NCBI GenBank assembly: GCA_034667525.1
Contig: JAXDJO010000014.1
Span: 1 to 52,286, forward strand
DNA: 52,286 nucleotides
Source: DATAPE01 sp034667525
GTDB lineage: Bacteria > Actinomycetota > CADDZG01 > WHSQ01
Direction of reading: 5' to 3'
The position numbers and the translations under genes were made by a program. The notes beneath the pieces are model-generated. The model made no database searches. It was given only the letters and a program-made list of their open reading frames with translations, and was not told the DNA's origin. Numbering within the stretch: the first letter of the stretch is position 1; every line of letters starts with the position of its first letter. Shown piece after piece: positions 41,466 to 49,548 of the stretch.

Positions 41466-41894
41466 ATGAAGCCCAACCGCTCGATCCCTTCGGCTGTGGT
41501 CATTCCGGTCCTCGTCTATCCCGATGTCCGCGAGGCAGTCGTGTGGCTCAGCACCGCGTTTGGATTCGAGGAGCGCCTGCAAATCGGCGAAAACCACCGC
41601 TCGCAGCTCAGGGTCGGCGACGGTGCTGTCATCGTCGCCGACGTCCGCGGCGAACAGCGGCCGCCACGATCCGGCGAGAGCACGCACTCAGTAATGGTGC
41701 GCGTGGACGATGTTCGCGCCCACTGCGAGCGTGCCAGATCACACGGCGCACACATCTTGATGGAGCCCACCGACTTCGAGTACGGCGAACGCCAGTACGC
41801 GGCCGAGGACCCCGTCGGCCACCGATGGACATTTTCTGAAACGCTGGACGACGTCGATCCGCAAGACTGGGGCGGGAAGCTGTTCGAACCGTAA
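41466..41894 (+). CDS. VOC (glyoxalase/bleomycin-resistance) family protein
   Basis: This 142-residue protein has two beta-alpha-beta-beta-beta modules. VIPVLVYPDVREAVVWLSTA opens the first, and MVRVDDVRAHCERARSHGA plus AEDPVGHRWTFSET mark the second. This is the vicinal-oxygen-chelate fold used by glyoxalase I, dioxygenases and drug-binding proteins. The usual Glu/His metal set is only partly visible, so it may bind rather than convert a ligand. It stands alone between divergent and converging neighbours. No partner can be inferred. Confidence 0.83.
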   Translation: MKPNRSIPSAVVIPVLVYPDVREAVVWLSTAFGFEERLQIGENHRSQLRVGDGAVIVADVRGEQRPPRSGESTHSVMVRVDDVRAHCERARSHGAHILMEPTDFEYGERQYAAEDPVGHRWTFSETLDDVDPQDWGGKLFEP

Positions 41895-41973
41895 GGCTCC
41901 CACCGGCGCAGAAGAAGCCCGCCCTCGCTCGGGAGAACCGGGCCCTTACAACCTGCTCTTGGAGAGAGCCGGG

Positions 41974-43245
41974 TTAGCCGAAAAGCTTGGGCAGCTTGGC
42001 CCGCGTGGAGAGGGGGCCGTGCACTCGCAGCTTTCTCTTGAGGAGCGCCCAGCGCGGGTCGGTCCTGCCCACAGCTATCTTGGCGAATTCGGGGGACTCG
42101 CACTCGAGCCGGAGAGCAGGGTTGCCCGAGCCCCCTAGCTTGGCCTCAACGTGTCCATCAGTCACGACCAGATGCCAGGATTCCGCGTCCGAGAAATCCC
42201 ACTCGATAGGGCCCCCTATCGATCGAGCGACCTCGAGATTTATCGAGCGCGCCATGTCCTCGAAGAGGATCTCGAAGGCTTCACGCGACAGCTCCGGCTC
42301 CTCGGAATCGTCACCCACCACGCGGGACTCCACCAAGACGAGCGCCCGTCGCGCCCTCTCTTCATAGGAGAGCGCTTGGTCTTCATGCGCCAGCAGAGGG
42401 ATCTCTGTTCGCGCTATCCCCATCATCTCGAGATGAGTGTCGAGCGAACGCATAGCGGAGGCAAAGACGTCGTTGGGGGCCGCGTCGAAACAAGTGACGT
42501 ATGAATAATCGCCGTTGGGCGGTACCAGGAAACCCACCGACCATCGCAGGGCCCGATCCAACGCCTCGATCGTGGCCTGCCTGCAGTCCTTCGAGGACTT
42601 GATCAGATCCCCAAGGAACTTCACCCCGAATGCCACGTGGCGCGCCTCGTCTCGGGAAACGTTCCTGACGCCCTCGCTGAAACCCGGAAGAAGATTGAGC
42701 TTGCCGACATAACGCGCGATGAACTGACGTTCCGGCACGGCGAGCGAGCCTTCCATGATCACGTGGCACAGAGCAACGGTCTGTGCCAGCAGCGCGCGAT
42801 CTTTCGGCTTCTTCCGCAAGGCATCAACGACCCTGTCCAAATCCTCCACGACCTGCCTGAACCCCCAACACAGATGACGATCCACCTCTTGCAACGTGGA
42901 CTGCCTGTCGTAGCCGAACCCAGCAACCTCCCGCATGAAACGATCGAAGAACACATGATGACGGGCCTCATCAACGATCTGCGTGCTGAGAAAGATCCTC
43001 TCGGAAAGCACACTGTCGGTATCGAGCATCGTGGTCAGAGCTTTGGTCCCCGCGTCTTCGCCAACGAGGAACATCCCGTAATTCCACAGGATCGCGTCGC
43101 GTTGACGTCCGGTCAGCCGGTGGCGCCAGTCGTGCGCGTCGGTGGAGAGATCGATATCCGTAGCGCTCCAGGGATTCTGCTCCCACATGCGATAGAGGCG
43201 GTCGTAAGAAACGGGTGCCGTGCCCCCCCGGTCCCCAACCGTCAT
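41974..43245 (-). CDS. R2-like diiron protein fused to a C-terminal SCP2-like domain
   Basis: This 423-residue protein has an N-terminal ferritin-like domain with a complete carboxylate-bridged diiron set: E63 (VGEDAG), E93/H96 (DEARHHVFF), E165 (MEGSLAV), and E200/H203 (DEARHVAFG). Spacing and the WSATDIDLSTDAHDW start resemble R2-like ligand-binding oxidase. However, the V and Y that form that family's ether crosslink are G66 and C160 here. The C-terminal 110 residues, from FEDMARSINLEVARSIGG, look like an SCP2/sterol-carrier lipid-binding domain. A lipid oxidation role is a guess. The ATG has GGAGG 6 nt upstream. It lies 249 bp downstream of the carboxylase alpha gene. Confidence 0.83.
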   Translation of the reverse strand: MTVGDRGGTAPVSYDRLYRMWEQNPWSATDIDLSTDAHDWRHRLTGRQRDAILWNYGMFLVGEDAGTKALTTMLDTDSVLSERIFLSTQIVDEARHHVFFDRFMREVAGFGYDRQSTLQEVDRHLCWGFRQVVEDLDRVVDALRKKPKDRALLAQTVALCHVIMEGSLAVPERQFIARYVGKLNLLPGFSEGVRNVSRDEARHVAFGVKFLGDLIKSSKDCRQATIEALDRALRWSVGFLVPPNGDYSYVTCFDAAPNDVFASAMRSLDTHLEMMGIARTEIPLLAHEDQALSYEERARRALVLVESRVVGDDSEEPELSREAFEILFEDMARSINLEVARSIGGPIEWDFSDAESWHLVVTDGHVEAKLGGSGNPALRLECESPEFAKIAVGRTDPRWALLKRKLRVHGPLSTRAKLPKLFG

Positions 43246-43494
43246 GTCTGCCTCCAGTCGCCCCGATGAGGGCCCCCGACCTGCACCCAGCTTCGACCCA
43301 CCCAAGCTACCCTCCCCGGAGTTACGCAAGGCATACATGGGACGGCAATGAGAAGGGCCCTCCTCCACCGGCCCCCTGCCTTGGCCACCCCGCTCGCGCG
43401 GCCAGGGTCGTGGAGTCGCCGGTGATCGAGGGGACGCCTTGCCGTCCACGGCGCTTCAGGTCCTGGAAGCCGAGCTCCACCGGCGGGCCAGAGC

Positions 43495-45180
43495 TCACTG
43501 GACCACGGCGAGCAGTTGGCCCGCCCCGACACTCTCGCCGGCTTCGACCTGCAGGGTCACCCTGCCCCCCCGGTTGGCAACGATGGTCGTCTCCATCTTC
43601 ATCGCCTCCAGCACGATCAAGGGGTCCCCGGTCTTCACCTCGTCGCCATCGACCGCCCACAGCTTCAGGATCGTCCCCTGCATGGGTGCAAGGACCCCGG
43701 CGCTGGCCCTGCCGGTCACCGCCCCGGTGGCGGAGGCCGACATCGCGGGATTCCAGAGGGCCACCGCCCGGCCTTCAACCAACAGCACCTCTTCTTCCTC
43801 TCTCTCTCCGGCCTCCGGAGCTTGAACCAGAGAGTCCAACGCGCCGCCTTGCTCGACAGTCGTCGTTGTGTATGAGCCGTCCACGAAAGAGGGTTCTTGT
43901 AACAAGAGACGGAGTGCGGGGACCGTGGAGGAGACACCTCCGATCTGCATCTCGCCCAGCGCGCGCAGCATGCGCCTTCGGGCCTGTTCCCGGTCGGCGC
44001 CGAAAGAGATGACCTTCGCCAGCAGCGAGTCGTAGGCCCCGGGGACGTCATCGCCCGCGAGATAGCCGGAGTCGACGCGGACCCCGGGACCTGCGGGCTC
44101 GGCGTAGCGAACCAACTTGCCGGGGGTGGGAGCGAAACCACGAGCAGGGTCCTCTGCATTGATGCGGCACTCGATCGCGTGCCCTCGGCTCCCCAGGTCC
44201 GATTGCACGAAACCAACGTCTTCGCCGGCCGCGATCCGCAGCTGCACCGCCACCAGGTCGATCCCAAACACTTCCTCGGTGATGGTGTGCTCGACCTGCA
44301 ATCGCGCGTTCACCTCGAGGAAGTAGAAATCTTCTCCGTCAAAGAGCATCTCGACCGTCCCGACGTTGATGTAGGCGAGGGCCGTGGCCAGCGCGACCCC
44401 GGCCCGGCCCATGTCGTCAACATGAGATGCCGTCTGCACCGGCGGCGTTTCCTCGATCAGCTTCTGGTGGCGGCGCTGCAGGGAGCAATCACGCACGCCG
44501 AGCCACAGCACCTCTTGCCCGCGCCCGGGTGCGACGATCTGCACCTCCAGGTGTTTAGGCGAGGCGAGGTATCGCTCGACGTAAACGCGTTCGTCTCCGA
44601 AGTAGGCCCGAGCCTCGCGGCGGGCTCCGGCAAATGCTTCCTCGACCTCGCCCGCCACGTGGGCGACCTTCAGACCGCGGCCCCCGCCGCCGGCGGCGGC
44701 CTTCACCGCCACCGGATAGCCGTGCTCGGCCGCGAACTCCAGCACCAGATCCGGGCTGCCTACCGGCTCCAGCAGCCCTGGTACCACAGGGACACCCGCC
44801 GATTCGGCGCAGAGGCGGGCGGAGATCTTGTCGCCGGCCACTCGCAGCACCTCCGGCGGCGGTCCGATCCACACGAGGTCTGCAGCGATGACCGCCTCCG
44901 CGAACGCTGCGTTCTCCGACAGAAATCCATAACCAGGATGCACCGCCTGTGCGCCGGAAGAAACGGCGGCCTCGATCACTGCTGGGATGTTCAGGTAGGT
45001 ATCGGAGGACCCGGTCCCCGACAAACGCACCGCCCGATCACACACCCGGGTGTGACGGGCCCCCTCATCGGCGTCGGAATAGGTCGCCACGGTGGACACG
45101 TCCAGGTCCCTGCAGGTACGCGCGACGCGCACCGCGATCTCTCCTCGGTTGGCGATCAGCACCTTCGAGAACACCGTCAC
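43495..45180 (-). CDS. Acyl-CoA carboxylase alpha subunit (biotin carboxylase + BCCP)
   Basis: This 561-residue chain carries a biotin carboxylase domain and a C-terminal biotinyl domain. Biotin carboxylase motifs are VLIANRGEIAVRVART, AAAGGGGRGLKV (ATP-grasp loop), RDCSLQRRHQKLIEE and EVNARLQVEHTITE. Biotin is attached at Lys in LEAMKMETT near the end. Its position with an HMG-CoA-lyase-like gene, an enoyl-CoA hydratase and a carboxyltransferase gene suggests 3-methylcrotonyl-CoA carboxylase of leucine degradation (inference). The GTG start overlaps the lyase stop (GTGA). A second alpha chain of the same plan is at 49549. Confidence 0.9.
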   Translation of the reverse strand: MTVFSKVLIANRGEIAVRVARTCRDLDVSTVATYSDADEGARHTRVCDRAVRLSGTGSSDTYLNIPAVIEAAVSSGAQAVHPGYGFLSENAAFAEAVIAADLVWIGPPPEVLRVAGDKISARLCAESAGVPVVPGLLEPVGSPDLVLEFAAEHGYPVAVKAAAGGGGRGLKVAHVAGEVEEAFAGARREARAYFGDERVYVERYLASPKHLEVQIVAPGRGQEVLWLGVRDCSLQRRHQKLIEETPPVQTASHVDDMGRAGVALATALAYINVGTVEMLFDGEDFYFLEVNARLQVEHTITEEVFGIDLVAVQLRIAAGEDVGFVQSDLGSRGHAIECRINAEDPARGFAPTPGKLVRYAEPAGPGVRVDSGYLAGDDVPGAYDSLLAKVISFGADREQARRRMLRALGEMQIGGVSSTVPALRLLLQEPSFVDGSYTTTTVEQGGALDSLVQAPEAGEREEEEVLLVEGRAVALWNPAMSASATGAVTGRASAGVLAPMQGTILKLWAVDGDEVKTGDPLIVLEAMKMETTIVANRGGRVTLQVEAGESVGAGQLLAVVQ

Positions 45181-46106
45181 TGCCTCGCAGCTGGCGCGGG
45201 CAGCCTCGGGCCTGCTTTGAGCACTTTGCCGGGAAGCTCGGCCCCCACGATGTCCTGTGCCAGCCGCGCTGCCGAGAGCAGCACCGTGAGGTCGATGCCC
45301 GTGACCAAACCCATGTCATCGAGCATGTAAACGAGATCTTCGGTTGCGATGTTGCCCGTGGCGCCGGCCGCGAAGGGGCTACCCCCCATGCCTCCCACCG
45401 AGGAGTCGAAATAGTCGATACCGAGATCCAGAGCAGTGATGACGTTCGCAAGTCCGGTGCCGCGGGTGTCGTGGAAGTGCATGTTCATCGTCACCTCGGG
45501 AAGCGCCGCCCGTACCGCGGATACCACCTCACGCACCCGTCTCGGCGTTGCCATACCGGTGGTGTCGCCATAGGAGATCGAGTCGATCCCCTGATCGAAG
45601 ATCCAGCGGGACACCTCCACAACGCGTGCGGGAGGAACGTCTCCTTCGTAGGGACACCCGAACGAGGTGGAGATCGTGCCCTCCACAGGGATCCCGGATT
45701 CGGTTGCTACTCGGACGACGTCGGCCACGTCCGTCATCGATTCACGCACCGTCTTCTTGACGTTCTTGAGGTTGTAGGAATCGCTGGCGGCTATGAACAC
45801 CTGCATAGCGTCGACCTCGCATGCAGCGGCGACCTCGGCCCCCTTGCGGTTCGGCACCAGTGCGGAATAGATGATCCCGGCGCGGCGATCGATGCGGTTC
45901 CACACCTCCTGGGCATCTGCCATCTGGGGTATAGCGCGCGGGGAGACGAAAGAGACTGCTTCGATCCGCCGAACGCCGGTGCGGCTCAACGCATCTATCA
46001 ACCGAACTTTCTGCTCGGTCGGGATCGGGACCTTCTCGCTCTGGATGCCGTCGCGAGGCCCCACCTCGCGGACCTCAACTGCAGTAGGCGTCAGCGGTTC
46101 TTCCAC
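45177..46106 (-). CDS. HMG-CoA lyase-like protein with Cys-to-Ser in the active-site loop
   Basis: This 309-residue protein is a DRE-TIM barrel of the HMG-CoA lyase family. It has VREVGPRDGIQ (Arg18, Asp19), STSFGCPYEG, SYGDTTGMATP and the metal ligands in MNMHFHDTRGTGLAN (H210, H212). The loop that normally reads GGCP is GGMGGSPFAAGATGN here, with Ser243 in place of the catalytic Cys. HMG-CoA lyase cleaves HMG-CoA to acetoacetate and acetyl-CoA, the last step of leucine degradation. The Ser may lower or alter activity, or the substrate may be different. The start is GTG 46106; a CTG at 46094 overlapping the preceding stop as CTGA is an alternative. Confidence 0.85.
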   Translation of the reverse strand: MEEPLTPTAVEVREVGPRDGIQSEKVPIPTEQKVRLIDALSRTGVRRIEAVSFVSPRAIPQMADAQEVWNRIDRRAGIIYSALVPNRKGAEVAAACEVDAMQVFIAASDSYNLKNVKKTVRESMTDVADVVRVATESGIPVEGTISTSFGCPYEGDVPPARVVEVSRWIFDQGIDSISYGDTTGMATPRRVREVVSAVRAALPEVTMNMHFHDTRGTGLANVITALDLGIDYFDSSVGGMGGSPFAAGATGNIATEDLVYMLDDMGLVTGIDLTVLLSAARLAQDIVGAELPGKVLKAGPRLPAPAARQ

Positions 46107-46885
46107 TGCGGGTCTCGCTTCTCGTTGAACGCAGCGATGCCCTCTCTCCGGTCCTCGCTCGCGATGACCACCTGCCACGCATCATTCTCTAGCTCGATCG
46201 CTTCTTCCAGCCCGCTCCCGAACCCCTGGTCCACGGCTCGTTTCGCCTCCCGCAACGCGATGGGAGAGGCGTTGCAGAGATCGGCCGCCAGGTCCAGGCT
46301 GCGCCTCTCGAGTTCCTCACGCCGGGTGACCTCTGCAGCGATCCCGATGCGCTGTGCCTCCGAGGCATCGATCCTGCGTCCCCGGAAGATCAGCTCCTTG
46401 GCTCTCCCGGTTCCCACCCTGCGCGCGAGCAGCTGCGTGCCCCCGCCCGCCGGCAGCAGTCCGACGCGCGGCTCGGGCAGCGCTAGCTTGGTGCCCTCAG
46501 CAGCCACGAGGAGATCGCACGACAAGGCCAGCTCGAAACCTCCGCCGAGCACGAACCCGAAGACGCTGGCGATCGCCGGCTGGGGCAGTTCGCGGATCGC
46601 CGCGAACATCTCGCGCACGTGCTCCCGGTTCCTGTGGAAGTCTTCGAGCGAGAACGCGGCGCGTTCCTTGAGGTCCGCCCCCACACAGAACGCCTTCGAA
46701 CCCGCGGCCGTCAGCAGCACCACCCAGGCGTCGTTATCGGCCGCCACCTCGCGAAAGGCGGTCGCGACCTGCCGGGCCATCTCGTCCGAGACTGCATTGA
46801 GGGCGTCGGGGCGGTCGAGCGTGATGATCTCGATCCGGCCCTCACGCCTCCGGGTGATGAGCGCATCCTGAGCCGCCTCGGTCAA
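46091..46885 (-). CDS. Enoyl-CoA hydratase/isomerase family protein
   Basis: This 264-residue crotonase-fold enzyme has IEIITLDRPDALNAVSDEM, the first oxyanion-hole segment KAFCVGADLKE and the second FVLGGGFELALSCDLLVA, then ALPEPRVGLLPAGGGTQLL. One Glu is retained in LPEPRVGLLP at the usual second catalytic position. GGGF-E keeps the Glu used by hydratases. In a leucine-type operon it would be methylglutaconyl-CoA hydratase (inference). The TTG start overlaps the carboxyltransferase stop as TTGA, and its own stop overlaps the lyase gene, so the operon is tightly coupled. Confidence 0.9.
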   Translation of the reverse strand: MTEAAQDALITRRREGRIEIITLDRPDALNAVSDEMARQVATAFREVAADNDAWVVLLTAAGSKAFCVGADLKERAAFSLEDFHRNREHVREMFAAIRELPQPAIASVFGFVLGGGFELALSCDLLVAAEGTKLALPEPRVGLLPAGGGTQLLARRVGTGRAKELIFRGRRIDASEAQRIGIAAEVTRREELERRSLDLAADLCNASPIALREAKRAVDQGFGSGLEEAIELENDAWQVVIASEDRREGIAAFNEKRDPQWKNR

Positions 46886-48426
46886 ACGGGTGGAACCCCA
46901 TGATGGCGCTCGGAGAAGTGACGGTCCTTTCGGGTGGCGGTGGCGAGCCGGCGTGCAAGTTCCGCGCGCAGATCGTCAGGTTCGATCACCGCGTCGACGA
47001 TATCTTCGGATGCAAGGTTGATGAGGTCGATATCCTTCTCGAAGTCTGCGCGGCGATCGGCAATGAATCGCTGGCGCTCCTCGGGATCTTCGATCGCTTG
47101 GATCTTGTTGAAGTAGACGGCGTTAACGGCCGGTTCCGGGCCCATCACGGCTATCCGTGCGGTCGGCAACGCGATCGTTGCAACGGGTTCGAAGCCGGGG
47201 CCCGCCATCGCGTAGAGCCCCGCGCCGTATGCCTTACGAACGACCACGCAGAACTTCGGAACGGTCGCCTCCGAGACTGCTGTGATCATCTTGGCTCCGT
47301 GGCGGATGATCCCTTGCCGTTCCACGGCAGAACCGATCATGAACCCGGGTACGTCCGACAAGAAGACCAGTGGGATGTTGAAGGCGTCGCAAAGCCAGAT
47401 GAAGCGCGCCGCCTTGTCGGCGCTGTCCACGAACAACACCCCACCGTTGTGCGCGGGTTGATTGGCCACAACCCCCACCACGCGGCCCTCGATCCGAGCC
47501 AGTCCGACCACCAGCTCGGGCGCGAACCCCGGCTTGATCTCGAAGAAAGATGCCTCGTCAGCGATCCCCGCCACCAGTGCGTACATGTCGAATGCCTGGC
47601 TCTCATCTCGGGGAACGAGAGATCTCAGGGAGCCCGTGTAGCCCGGGGGCCGGGCCTCGATCTGCGGGGGCTGGTCGCGCCAGCTCTGCCCGAAGTATCC
47701 GAGGTAGGCCCTGGCGGCTTCGATGGCCGCCTTGTCGTCGGCAACGAGGAGATCGCCGCACCCTGACACCTCGCAGTGCATCCGGGCGCCACCCATCTCC
47801 TCGAGGCTGACCCGTTCCCCGATCACCTCTTCGGCCATCCGCGGCGAACCGAGGTACATGGAAGCGTTGCCGTCGACCATGAAGACGACGTCGCAGAAGG
47901 CCGGGATGTAAGCGCCGCCCGCGGCCGACGGGCCAAACAAGCAACAGACCTGTGGCACCTTGCCGGACGCTTGCACCTGGTTGTAGAAGATCTTGCCCGC
48001 CCCTCGCCGGCCGGGAAAGAGGTCGACCTGGTCGGTGATGCGCGCGCCCGCAGAATCGACGAGATACACGAGCGGATGTTCGTGCCGGCGCGCCAGTTCG
48101 ATGATCCTGATGATCTTCTCGACCGTCCGGGCCCCCCACGAACCAGCCTTGACCGTCGAATCGTTGGCCATGACGGCCACGGGTCTTCCGTTCACTGCCC
48201 CCACCCCGGTAACCACACCGTCGGCGGGCAGGTCGCCGGCCAGCGCATTCACCAGGAGGCCGTCCTCGGCGAACTCGTCGGCGGAATCGAGGAGCAACGA
48301 CAGTCTGTCCCGGACGAACAACTTGCCTTGGGCTGCGAGCTTCTCGTGATACTTCACGTCGCCACCCGCCCTGGCGCGCTGCAGAAGGGAACCGAGGTCT
48401 GCAGGCTCGGAACCTGCTGGGGTCAT
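46882..48426 (-). CDS. Acyl-CoA carboxylase beta/carboxyltransferase subunit
   Basis: This 514-residue carboxyltransferase starts with a short leader, then KLAAQGKLFVRDRLSLLLD. It contains VDSAGARITDQVDLFPGRRG, SAAGGAYIPAFCDVVFMVDG, FLSDVPGFMIGSAVERQGI and RKAYGAGLYAM. It resembles 3-methylcrotonyl-CoA-type beta chains in ANDSTVKAG and in having DSAGA rather than DSGGARIQEG. It lacks their LGGPPLV stretch, reading YLGSPRM instead. Leucine degradation is therefore likely but not certain. Its ATG overlaps the stop of a small upstream ORF (ATGA). Confidence 0.9.
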   Translation of the reverse strand: MTPAGSEPADLGSLLQRARAGGDVKYHEKLAAQGKLFVRDRLSLLLDSADEFAEDGLLVNALAGDLPADGVVTGVGAVNGRPVAVMANDSTVKAGSWGARTVEKIIRIIELARRHEHPLVYLVDSAGARITDQVDLFPGRRGAGKIFYNQVQASGKVPQVCCLFGPSAAGGAYIPAFCDVVFMVDGNASMYLGSPRMAEEVIGERVSLEEMGGARMHCEVSGCGDLLVADDKAAIEAARAYLGYFGQSWRDQPPQIEARPPGYTGSLRSLVPRDESQAFDMYALVAGIADEASFFEIKPGFAPELVVGLARIEGRVVGVVANQPAHNGGVLFVDSADKAARFIWLCDAFNIPLVFLSDVPGFMIGSAVERQGIIRHGAKMITAVSEATVPKFCVVVRKAYGAGLYAMAGPGFEPVATIALPTARIAVMGPEPAVNAVYFNKIQAIEDPEERQRFIADRRADFEKDIDLINLASEDIVDAVIEPDDLRAELARRLATATRKDRHFSERHHGVPPV

Positions 48427-48572
48427 CGCCCTTTGTTCAAAACGATCGAGTACGACTCGAAGACCCGCGTTTCCTCGCCGCCTCGGCCGCCGCGCACCAT
48501 CTTCCACAACGACTTGCGGCTCTTGCTGCGCTCGAGCTGCGCGACCCGCAGCTTCTCGACCTGGCCGGCCAC
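48423..48572 (-). CDS. Small basic protein coupled to the carboxyltransferase gene, upstream part cut by TGA
   Basis: A 49-residue open frame starts at GTG 48572 (MAGQVEKLRVAQLERSKSRK, then SLWKMVRGGRGG, ending YSIVLNKGR). Its TGA overlaps the carboxyltransferase ATG as ATGA. It is very basic and partly helical in pattern. Just upstream and in frame, ATG 48608 has a good Shine-Dalgarno sequence (GGGAG) and encodes 11 codons (MVQMSYISHMA) before TGA 48575-48573. Changing TGA to TGG would give one 61-residue protein. Without a better start, the GTG may be reached by coupling. I do not recognise the family; a small carboxylase-associated subunit is a guess from position. Confidence 0.55.
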   Translation of the reverse strand: MAGQVEKLRVAQLERSKSRKSLWKMVRGGRGGEETRVFESYSIVLNKGR

Positions 48573-48644
48573 TCAGGCCATATGGGAGATGTAGCTCATC
48601 TGAACCATCTCGATCTCCCTTCTCCGACCGCTGCGGGCCTGTCT

Positions 48645-49529
48645 TTACCTCTCCACCGTACTTGACCCAGGAGCTTCATCACGGCCACTAGAGCCACCGG
48701 AGCGATCCAACCCATCACCGGCCGGGCGCAGGTGCTCTATCTCGCCGGCTTGCAGCGAGAGGTGGGCTCCCTCCGAAGCCACCTCCAGCGCTCCCGAGGG
48801 CAGCAACCTAGTCGCCATCCCGCGCACCGATTCGCCGCCCGCCCGGTGGACGACCACCTCCTGTCCGAGGATCTGCGACCGCTCGGTCGCGCGCCGGAGG
48901 ATCTCGACCGCTCCCCGGCCCGTCTCGACGAGTGGATAGACGTTCTCGATCTTCTCTAGAACCCCCGCGAGCAGCTGGGAGCGGTCGAGGTGAACATCGG
49001 CCCCGATGAGCTCCAGCTCGGTTGCGATGGTGGTGGTGCTGCCGGCGAGGGCCGAGGGCCACTCGGCGGGAGCCGAGACGTTGATGCCCAAACCGGCCAC
49101 CGCCACGTCGACCTCGTGGCCGGCCACGCGAGTTTCCACCAGGATGCCCGCGAGCTTGCGGCCGCCGACCGTCACATCGTTCGGCCACTTGAGTGAAAGC
49201 TTCAACGGCGTCAGCTCCTCGATGGCTTCGGCGCACGCCACGCCCAGTGCCGTCGAAACCAACCCAAATACGTCGAGCGGCAGCACCGGCCGCAGGATGA
49301 GGGAGAGCTGCAGAGCGATACCGGGCTCGGAGAACCACCCGCGCCCCCGCCGGCCGCGGCCCTCGGTCTGATGATCCGTGACAACGAGCGCCCCATGAGG
49401 CGCCCCCTCGCGCGACCACTCCAAGGCCTCGCTGTTGGTCGAACCGATCTCGTCGAAATACCTGAAGGGCCGTCCGAAGCGACCTCGCAGCGCCAGCTCG
49501 ATCACGTACTTGTTGAGGTCCGCCGGCAC
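48645..49529 (-). CDS. birA: Biotin protein ligase, without HTH domain
   Basis: This 294-residue protein activates biotin with ATP and attaches it to the BCCP lysine of carboxylases. It has the biotin/ATP loop TEGRGRRGRGWFSEPG, LKWPNDVTVGGRKLAGILVE, and GLGINVSAP, followed by the small C-terminal SH3-like domain. No N-terminal DNA-binding domain is present, so it should not act as a repressor. It lies between two carboxylase clusters and divergent from a carboxylase alpha gene, fitting a local supply of biotinylated enzyme. GTG 49529 is inferred from a TATCCT box 6 nt upstream; other starts downstream are possible. Confidence 0.9.
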   Translation of the reverse strand: MPADLNKYVIELALRGRFGRPFRYFDEIGSTNSEALEWSREGAPHGALVVTDHQTEGRGRRGRGWFSEPGIALQLSLILRPVLPLDVFGLVSTALGVACAEAIEELTPLKLSLKWPNDVTVGGRKLAGILVETRVAGHEVDVAVAGLGINVSAPAEWPSALAGSTTTIATELELIGADVHLDRSQLLAGVLEKIENVYPLVETGRGAVEILRRATERSQILGQEVVVHRAGGESVRGMATRLLPSGALEVASEGAHLSLQAGEIEHLRPAGDGLDRSGGSSGRDEAPGSSTVER

Positions 49530-49534
49530 CCCCC

Positions 49535-49541
49535 TAGGATA
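49535..49541. promoter_or_regulatory. Overlapping divergent -10 boxes between birA and the carboxylase alpha gene
   Basis: The heptamer TAGGATA reads TAGGAT on the plus strand (8 nt before ATG 49549) and TATCCT on the minus strand (6 nt before GTG 49529). Only 19 bp separate the two start codons, so both promoters would share the same DNA and both mRNAs would be leaderless. Confidence 0.5.
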
Positions 49542-49548
49542 CGGACCG

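Noticed and set aside
43322..43498. 58-codon frame starting in a GTGA overlap after the carboxylase alpha gene
   Set aside because: Gly/Pro/Arg-rich with no motif and no hydrophobic or helical pattern. The overlap alone is weak support, so I treat the 249-bp gap as non-coding.
48573..48575. TGA read as selenocysteine in the small ORF
   Set aside because: No selenocysteine insertion hairpin was evident, the flanking protein shows no redox motif, and TGA is a normal stop throughout the window.
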